From JAUJOE01 sp038252945 (GTDB lineage: Bacteria > Actinomycetota > Actinomycetes > Propionibacteriales > Nocardioidaceae): a DNA stretch of 10,498 bases. Shown in pieces: positions 5,571 to 10,498 of this stretch. Location of the stretch: contig JBBSHN010000078.1 in assembly GCA_038252945.1 (NCBI GenBank), positions 1 through 10,498 on the forward strand, in the 5' to 3' direction. Below the pieces are notes generated by a model. It did not search any database and was not told the DNA's origin. It saw only the letters and a program-made list of their open reading frames with translations. Position numbers and translations under genes: made by a program. Within the stretch, counting starts at the first letter, position 1. The number at the start of each line of letters is the position of its first letter.

Positions 5571-7023
5571 GTCCGAGGCGATGGCGTCGATGGCGGCGAT
5601 GCGATTGGAGGACGGTCGGCGTTGGGGTGAGGCAGCCGAACCGTTCCAGGTCGACGATGCCCGCGCAGTGCTCGACCGCGCTCCGACCGATCCTCGTCTG
5701 AACTGGTTGGGCCGGTCGAAGGGATCGTCCAAGTCGACTGATGTGGCCGCGATGTCGATGGCGTGGCTGCTCACCCAGTCGGAGCCGTTGGATGAGGGCT
5801 ACGTGGTGGCTTCCGATGAGGAGCAGGCGGGGCGTCTGTTGCGGATGGCGGCTCGGCTGATCGCCCGTACGCCTGGCCTGTCCGGTCAGCTCGAGGTGCA
5901 GACCAAGGCGATCGTCCATCTGCGGACCGGGGCTCAGGTGATCGCTCTCGCTGCTGACGTGGCCGGCACCGAGGGGATCTTGTCGCCGTGGCTGGTGTTG
6001 GATGAGCTTCCGAACTGGGCGGACACGTACGCGGCGCGTGGGATGTGGACGGCGATCGCGTCGTCGGTGCCGAAGATGCGGTCGTGTCGATTGACGGTGA
6101 TCGGGCACGCCGGCCAGCCGGGTTCGTGGCAGCACAAGGTGTTCGAGGCGGCGAGGAAGTCGAAGGCGTGGCGGGTCAACGATCGCCCCGGTCCGCCGCC
6201 GTGGATCGACGGGCCGGAGTTGGTGGAGCAGCGGTCGTTGTTGTTGCCGTTCCAGTTCGAGCGGCGTTGGCAGAACCGGTGGGCGGACTCCGACGACATG
6301 GTGGCCGGGTTCGAAGAGCTGCGTCGGTGTGTGGTGCTGGATGGCCCGCAGGCGCCGGTGCCGGGCGTGGATTACGTGGTCGGTGTCGACTTGGGTGTGA
6401 CCGGGGACCGCAGCGTGGTCGCGGTGTGTCATGCCGAACCGTTGGACGAGGCGACGCAGTCGACCGCGAGGAGTTTGGGGGTCGGTACGTGGGCGTCGTC
6501 GAGGTACTCTCGGCCGGCGCCGCCGCAGGCCCGTCGTCAGCGGGTGGTGCTCGATCGGCTCCAGGTTTGGCGGGGTTCGCGTCGGGAGCCGGTGCAGTTG
6601 GCCGAGGTCGGTCAGTGGGTGCTCGAGGCGAGCGTGGTCTACAACCATGCGGGCGCCGTGTTCGACCCGTGGCAGGGGATCGGGTTGGCGCAGACGTTGC
6701 GGGGCCAGGGGGTGCGGTGTGACCAGTACGTGTTCACGACGCAGTCCGTGGGCCGGTTGGCGACAGTGCTGTTCCAGCTGATCCGGGACGGCCAGTTGAG
6801 CCTGCCTGATGATGCGCGTCTGTTGGATGAGTTGGCGTCGGTGAAGATCCGGGAGACGTCGACGGTAGGCGCGGTGAGGATGGATCACGACAGCGGCAAG
6901 CACGACGATCAGGCGGTGGCGATCGCCTTGGCTGCGCAGGCGTTGGTCACGAGCCCGGTGCACTCGCTTCCGCCGGTGGTCCGGTACCGCAACGGGCCCT
7001 CCGCGGGACGCGCTAAGCACTGA
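5563..7023 (+). CDS. terL: Phage terminase large subunit (ATPase and nuclease)
   Basis: A 486-residue packaging motor that pumps DNA into a phage procapsid and cuts it. The ATPase half holds a Walker A-like loop GRSKGSSKS at 50-58, a Walker B strand LVLDE at 144-148 (D147, E148) and a coupling-region candidate near 178-184 (TVIGHAG). The RNase H-like nuclease half has D276 in YVVGVDLG, D368 in AVFDPW and D448/D449 in KHDDQAVAIALAA, a plausible metal-binding triad. ATG 5563 is set by AGGAG at 5551-5555 and the 8-base overlap with terS. The length is normal and the frame is intact. No portal, protease, capsid or tail gene follows; the next gene is convergent. Third positions are notably G-rich (many TTG, GTG, CGG), unlike the C-richer lipoprotein genes, which supports a separate origin. 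It could belong to a satellite or be the last intact part of a prophage. Confidence 0.92.
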   Translation: MSESEAMASMAAMRLEDGRRWGEAAEPFQVDDARAVLDRAPTDPRLNWLGRSKGSSKSTDVAAMSMAWLLTQSEPLDEGYVVASDEEQAGRLLRMAARLIARTPGLSGQLEVQTKAIVHLRTGAQVIALAADVAGTEGILSPWLVLDELPNWADTYAARGMWTAIASSVPKMRSCRLTVIGHAGQPGSWQHKVFEAARKSKAWRVNDRPGPPPWIDGPELVEQRSLLLPFQFERRWQNRWADSDDMVAGFEELRRCVVLDGPQAPVPGVDYVVGVDLGVTGDRSVVAVCHAEPLDEATQSTARSLGVGTWASSRYSRPAPPQARRQRVVLDRLQVWRGSRREPVQLAEVGQWVLEASVVYNHAGAVFDPWQGIGLAQTLRGQGVRCDQYVFTTQSVGRLATVLFQLIRDGQLSLPDDARLLDELASVKIRETSTVGAVRMDHDSGKHDDQAVAIALAAQALVTSPVHSLPPVVRYRNGPSAGRAKH

Positions 7024-7035
7024 GGGACGCCTCAA

Positions 7036-7073
7036 CTCGTCACGTCGGCGCGACAGGCCTCGCGTTGACGAGG
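7036..7073. terminator. Candidate bidirectional terminator between convergent genes
   Basis: CTCGTCA (7036-7042) pairs with TGACGAG (7066-7072), enclosing GTCG/CGAC (7044-7047 and 7051-7054). CCTCG/CGAGG (7058-7062 and 7069-7073) is an alternative pairing. A separate hairpin TGAGG/CCTCA (7021-7025 and 7030-7034) contains the terL stop. The structure lies between terL and the opposing GH30 gene. There is no T tract, so intrinsic termination is only a guess. Confidence 0.35.
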
Positions 7074-7086
7074 AACGAGTGGTGGC

Positions 7087-8639
7087 TCACCGCCCAACGG
7101 ACGCACCGTCGCTGCGGGCGGTACGCCAAACGAATGTCGCGATCCCTCCGTCGGGGACCCTCGCGGTAAAATGCCGTTCACCTTCGGTAACCGTAAAGGC
7201 AGCGGCGCGGCCGTTGTTGGTTGTGACGACGAGTACCTCCGTTCCGTCGGGATTACGGAACGCGACGGTCTCAATTCCGCACGCGACCTGAGTGCCGCAA
7301 CCGTCGTCCGATGACGACGCAATGCGGTACGCACCGTGTTGGATAAACTTGCTGAACTGGCCGAGCTCCCAGTAGTCGGAGGTCAATCGATACGTTCGCT
7401 TCGACGCATCGACTACGAGCGGTGCGATGCAGCCCGGACAGCCACCTCCATGTTTCGGCCCACCCGCTTCATTGAGCGCGAGGTTCCAGAGCTGCACGCC
7501 AGCCATCGATCCTCGGAGCGCTCGGACGATCATCTCTCCCGGGCGGAGATGACTCAGACCACTGGAGCACTCCGTCACGAAGCTCGGCAATCTGCGGATC
7601 CGCATCGTGACGGGCGCAGCTTTCGGTCCACCGAAATAGCAGTGGTACGCAACGCCTCCTAGAGACGTTCCAGCGATCGACGCAACTGAGGGCACATACT
7701 GGTCGGCGAAAGCGAAGTCGAAGTCCCAGGCCAGAATTTTTGCCTGAATATTCGCCCGTTGGAACGCAGGGGCGAGGAACCGCCCGATGAATACACCCTC
7801 AGCCTCGGGCGTGAGTACCATTCCCGGGTAATCGCTTGGTGCAATGAGCGGCTCGTTCTGCACGCCGACGTAGCTGATTTTGACTCCGGCTCGGCGATAG
7901 GCCTGGACGAACCTGACGAAGTAATCCGCCAAAGGAGCGTACGCATCGTGCTTCAGCGTTCCGCGCGGGTCGCCCGAACCGACGAGCGAATCGTTCGTCT
8001 TCATCCACGCTGGGGGGCTCCAGGGGTTCGCCATCACGGTCAGCGCAGGATTGATTCGCCTGGCTTCCCGGAGCAGCGGGACGATATAAGTCATGTCGTG
8101 CGCAATGGAGAAGTGAGCCAACTGGGGATCAGAGACGCCGGCAGGGACATCGTCGTACGTGTATGCGGGACCAACGGTGAAGTCGGAAGCACCCATCGGG
8201 GCCCGGATGAACGTCAAGCCGATTCCGCGTTTCGCAGAGAACAACTGCTGCAACGCCTGTTCGCGCCTGTTCGGCGGAAGCCCTGTAGCGAGCAGATACG
8301 CCGAGCTATCGGTCAGTGCACCACCAAAGCCGGCGGACACGCTTGATATCGCGTGCGTGGGTCGATGACAATCTCGGTGTTCGGAGAAGCAGACCCAGTT
8401 ACGAACGCAGTGTCTGGGAGCCGGGTCAGGGCATATCGGCCGTCGGCGGTAGTCAATGCCACCTCAACAGGATTCGGCGTCAATGTCGCGAGGCGGTGGG
8501 CTCTGGATGTCTCATAGTGACTGACCCGGGGTGCCTTCTGGGTGAAACCATTGAACGCTGAACCACAGGCAACTACGACGGCACCGCCCAGCACAACCGC
8601 TGCGCAGAGGCTCCACACAGGTCGGAACGGGCGTCTCAT
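7087..8639 (-). CDS. GH30-type glycoside hydrolase lipoprotein, split by one frameshift
   Basis: An exported beta-glycosidase of family GH30 (glucosylceramidase / beta-1,6-glucanase group). The first frame (8639 down to about 8343) has signal peptide MRRPFRPVWS..., lipobox V22-V23-A24-C25 and an N-terminal strand region ending DPRTRYQ. The second frame (8340 to 7087) continues with the GFGGALTDSSA hallmark, ANPWSPPAWMKT, acid/base Glu in VGVQNEP (residue 163 of that frame), nucleophile Glu in FVTECSSG (257) and the GGCPGCIAPLVVD loop, then a C-terminal beta-sandwich. Between CAA (8343-8345) and GTG (8338-8340) only two bases remain, so one missing base would restore about 517 residues, a normal length. 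As written, no single protein has both signal peptide and catalytic barrel. ATG 8639 has only a weak ribosome binding site. Substrate cannot be told from sequence. Family certain, exact activity not. Confidence 0.85.
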
Positions 8640-8651
8640 GGCAGCGGCACC

Positions 8652-8911
8652 CTATTGGGACGCGTGCCGGCAGGCGCGGCTGCATGCCGCCCATCCGGCC
8701 GCCAAGTTGTCGCCGGCCTCACGGAACGCCTCGACGTCTCGCGTTGCGCCGGGTTCATCGAGTTGTCGAAGTACACGACCCGACCGGACTCCAGGCCGGC
8801 CGCCCACGCCCGTCCGGCAATCCGATCGTCGACCTGGCCTACCGTCGCCGGCTGCTCGAGCTCACCGGCCCAGCGTGGTCCCTCTGCTCTAGACGTGTGT
8901 TGGGCAGCCAT
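8652..8911 (-). CDS. Small hypothetical protein, split by one frameshift
   Basis: I do not recognise the family. From ATG 8911 the frame encodes a plausible soluble helical protein (GELEQPATVGQVDDRIAGRA, then ESGRVVYFDNSMNPAQR). After about 8745 that frame turns into Arg/Pro-rich nonsense, while the next frame continues sensibly with DVEAFREAGDNLAAGWAA and CSRACRHASQ, ending TAG at 8654-8652. One base missing in CGCGAGACG would join them into about 85 residues. The end carries a C-x3-C pair. No membrane segment or catalytic motif is seen. It starts inside the 3' end of the integrase-2 frame and precedes the GH30 gene on the same strand, so all three may have been transcribed together. The frame as written extends to 8636, but I consider that tail an artefact. 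Confidence 0.5.
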
Positions 8912-9521
8912 TCTCGGTCCCCCGTGCGCCCCTCCATCGCCTCCCGGAGCGCCTCGGTGTCGAGGCCCTTCACGTAGCCCTGTGTGGTGGCCAGGGACTG
9001 GTGGCCGAGCATGTCGCGTATGGCCATGACGTCACGGGACGCCCGGTAGACGTCGGTCGCCGCACTGTGCCGTAGTGCGTGGGTCGACACGCCGTCGCGG
9101 GCCCTGGCTTTGATGCCGGCGTCGTAGGCCAGCGCGGTGACCCGTCGGCCGATCCACGTCGGCGTGACGTGACGGTGCTCGGGGTACCTGTCTCCTCGGA
9201 TCAGGGGACCAGCGCTGGCCGGATGTCGTTCAGATACGCCCGCAGCGCCCTGACCGCTTCCTCGGTCAACGGTAGGTGCCGTTGGTGGCCGCCTTTGGCT
9301 GCCCGTCTGACCGTCAGGGTGCGTCCGGCCAGGTTCACGTCTCCGACCTCGAGGCCGGCGATCTCGGCCCGGCGGAGCCCGAGCTGCAGGCCGAGGATGA
9401 CGATGAGCCGGTCCCGGTTGTCGGCGCACGCCGCCAGGAGGGCGCCGGACTGGTCGACGTTGAGTGCCCGGGGGACGGCCCGGGGGACACGGGGCGGTTT
9501 GACAGGTCGGTCGACCCGGCC
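8839..9521 (-). pseudogene. Tyrosine recombinase (XerC/D-like), N-truncated and frameshifted
   Basis: The catalytic domain of a tyrosine recombinase lies in two frames. From 9521 to 9201 the frame reads PVKPPRVPRAVPRALNVDQ, then LGLQLGLRRAEIAGLEVGDV with the first active arginine, and AAKGGHQRHLPL with the lysine, ending at TGA 9203-9201. The other frame continues with GPLIRGDRYPEHRHVT, THALRHSAATD with H-x-x-R-H, MLGHQSLATTQGYVKG with histidine and tyrosine, and a C-terminal tail to 8839. One extra C in the C4 run near 9205 would join them. A stop at 9524-9522 lies just upstream and no start codon precedes the catalytic part, so the N-terminal core-binding domain is missing. Even with the frameshift corrected this is a truncated gene. 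It is distinct from the integrase at 4384-4910. Confidence 0.82.
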
Positions 9522-9524
9522 TCA

Positions 9525-9765
9525 ACGTCGATTCGGCACCGTCTCGTGGGAGCCGTTCCTCCAGTGGTTGGCGTCGGTCCTGGCGACCGTGGAGGGCATC
9601 GCACCTCTACCTCGCGAAATCGAAGCCCGGCTCGGCGCTACATCGACGGCGAACAAGGCCATCCGCTCGTCGAGCAACGACCGAACGCTGGGATCTCAGC
9701 ACTTCGCCCCGAACAGTCGTAGTGTTCCCTCCCCTCGGTTCGGTGTCCGACTCGGAGGAAAGCAA
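9525..9765. other. Short non-coding stretch before the serine-rich lipoprotein
   Basis: No gene is supported. The plus frame leading into the lipoprotein is open and reads WEPFLQWLASVLATVEG and PLPREIEARLG near 9550-9640, which looks coding-like but has no recognisable family. It may be debris of the gene that the recombinase truncation joined. A clear Shine-Dalgarno (GGAGG, 9754-9758) ends the stretch. No convincing promoter hexamers are seen. Confidence 0.35.
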
Positions 9766-10287
9766 ATGCGGGTTCGTCTGCTGGTGATGGTGATCGTGGC
9801 CATGACCCTCGTAGCTGCGTGCGGCAGCAGCGGTTCTTCAAAGACCGCCAGCTCTTCGGGCAGCAAATCGTCGAACTCGACCCAGACGAGCGGCGGGTCG
9901 TCAAGCGGCAAGTCGTCGACAACAGTGAAGTTCGGTGGCAACGGCGGCAGCGACTTCTGCGACTATGCGCGCAAGGTCTCAGCAGCACTCCAACAGCAAT
10001 CGAGCAATACCGACCCGGCGGCAAGGAAAAAGCGTCTCCAAGCGTCAAGCGACGCGATCGCCCACGCGGCGTCGATAGCGCCCTCGGCGATCAAGGCCGA
10101 CTTCGACACGTTCGTGTCAGGCCTCCACTCCTACCTGGCCGCCTTGGCCGCTGTGAACTACGACGCCACGAAAGTCGACCCCACCAAGCTTCAAGTGCTG
10201 ACGGATCCGAAGTTCACGACCGCCTCCGAACACATCAACCAATATTTGGCGCAGGTCTGCAAAGTCTCATCGACGACGTCCCCCTAA
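9766..10287 (+). CDS. Serine-rich secreted lipoprotein
   Basis: A 173-residue lipoprotein. Its signal peptide MRVRLLVMVIVAMTLVAAC has a basic start, a hydrophobic core and a lipobox V16-A17-A18-C19. A Ser/Gly/Thr/Lys-rich tether (about 20-60) follows, presumably spanning the cell wall. The globular part (61-173) is helical: SDFCDYARKVSAALQQ, then RKKRLQASSDAIAHAAS and IKADFDTFVSGLHSYLAALAAV. Cys65 and Cys165 bracket it and probably form a disulfide. No catalytic motif is visible. The layout fits a common class of actinobacterial surface proteins of unknown role. The start is firmly set by GGAGG at 9754-9758, seven bases before ATG; the longer upstream open frame is ignored. The gene is intact, unlike the recombinase remnant just before it. 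Confidence 0.85.
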   Translation: MRVRLLVMVIVAMTLVAACGSSGSSKTASSSGSKSSNSTQTSGGSSSGKSSTTVKFGGNGGSDFCDYARKVSAALQQQSSNTDPAARKKRLQASSDAIAHAASIAPSAIKADFDTFVSGLHSYLAALAAVNYDATKVDPTKLQVLTDPKFTTASEHINQYLAQVCKVSSTTSP

Positions 10288-10289
10288 GG

Positions 10290-10311
10290 AGCGAGTTCAC
10301 GTCGCCTCGCT
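10290..10311 (+). terminator. Weak hairpin after the serine-rich lipoprotein
   Basis: AGCGAG (10290-10295) pairs with CTCGCT (10306-10311) around a 10-base loop, starting two bases after the TAA. There is no T tract. It is a possible terminator or mRNA 3' stabiliser, with low certainty. Confidence 0.25.
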
Positions 10312-10498
10312 ATGGGCATCTAACCGGGTCGCGGTCTCGATAAATATCCCGTCAGTGCAGGCGCCTCCATCAACTCGGTAGGACTTCGTGAGCATCGCTA
10401 GTTCCTTTGAAGAACTCTGACTGAAGCACGCGCCGGCGAGTTGTTGACCGCTGCGGACAAGCAAGACGGCGGCGACGCGATGCGTGTTCGATCACATC
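10312..10498. other. Window tail without a supported gene
   Basis: An AT-rich island GATAAATATC (10339-10348) stands out in high-GC DNA and could hold a -10 element for a rightward gene. After it, GTG at 10389 opens only ten codons (SIASSFEEL). A second plus frame from about 10405 (TEARAGELLTAADKQDGGDA) is open to the window edge and looks protein-like, but has no clear start. Possibly the 5' end of a gene that continues outside. Confidence 0.25.

Noticed and set aside
5527..7035. A 502-codon open frame antisense to the large terminase
   Set aside because: It mirrors terL and is rich in Arg, Pro and His with no motif. Long antisense frames arise routinely opposite GC-rich genes, and terL has all expected motifs.
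9079..9765. Extension of the serine-rich lipoprotein to 402 residues
   Set aside because: The first half is antisense to the recombinase catalytic domain, and the true start is marked by GGAGG and a lipoprotein signal peptide at 9766.

Overview
The window is about 10.5 kb of high-GC DNA with actinobacterial character. Codons are strongly GC-biased, starts include GTG, two proteins carry classic lipobox signal peptides (a third is inferred for the GH30 enzyme), and the transposase is ISL3-type. No marker places it more precisely than 'probably Actinomycetota'. It reads as an accessory, mosaic region: an insertion sequence, two damaged tyrosine recombinases, an isolated phage terminase pair, and several genes for cell-surface lipoproteins.

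Layout. (1) 8-1321 minus: intact ISL3-family transposase. A long inverted repeat sits directly in front of its start codon and overlaps the ribosome binding site. (2) 1378-1757: non-coding, with two palindromes. (3) 1758-2843 plus: lipoprotein with a TolB/PD40-type beta-propeller. (4) 2844-3432: no gene supported. It is followed by a 104-residue unknown protein (3433-3747). (5) 3748-4300: non-coding but structured. It holds a duplicated TGATCA operator-like site, two sets of three direct repeats, inverted repeats, and the 3' half of a tRNA-Asn(GTT) gene, which is the core of an integrase attachment site. (6) 4384-4910 minus: tyrosine integrase, frameshifted and without a recognisable N-terminus. 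(7) 5202-7023 plus: phage small and large terminase subunits, overlapping by 8 bases, with no portal, capsid or tail gene after them. (8) 7087-8639 minus: GH30-type glycoside hydrolase lipoprotein split by one frameshift. (9) 8652-8911 minus: small unknown protein, also split by one frameshift. (10) 8839-9521 minus: second tyrosine recombinase, lacking its N-terminal domain and frameshifted. (11) 9766-10287 plus: intact serine-rich lipoprotein. The last 210 bases hold no supported gene.

How it fits together. The tRNA half, the repeats beside it and the integrase reading toward it form one integration module, and the terminase pair lies just behind that integrase. The simplest reading is a decayed or satellite-like phage element, next to a second recombinase remnant and a GH30 surface hydrolase that may be cargo or host DNA. 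Four minus-strand genes (integrase 1, integrase 2, GH30, small protein) are each restored by adding a single base. This could be true decay, but four same-sign deletions, two of them in G or C runs, also look like long-read consensus errors. This should be settled before calling the genes dead.
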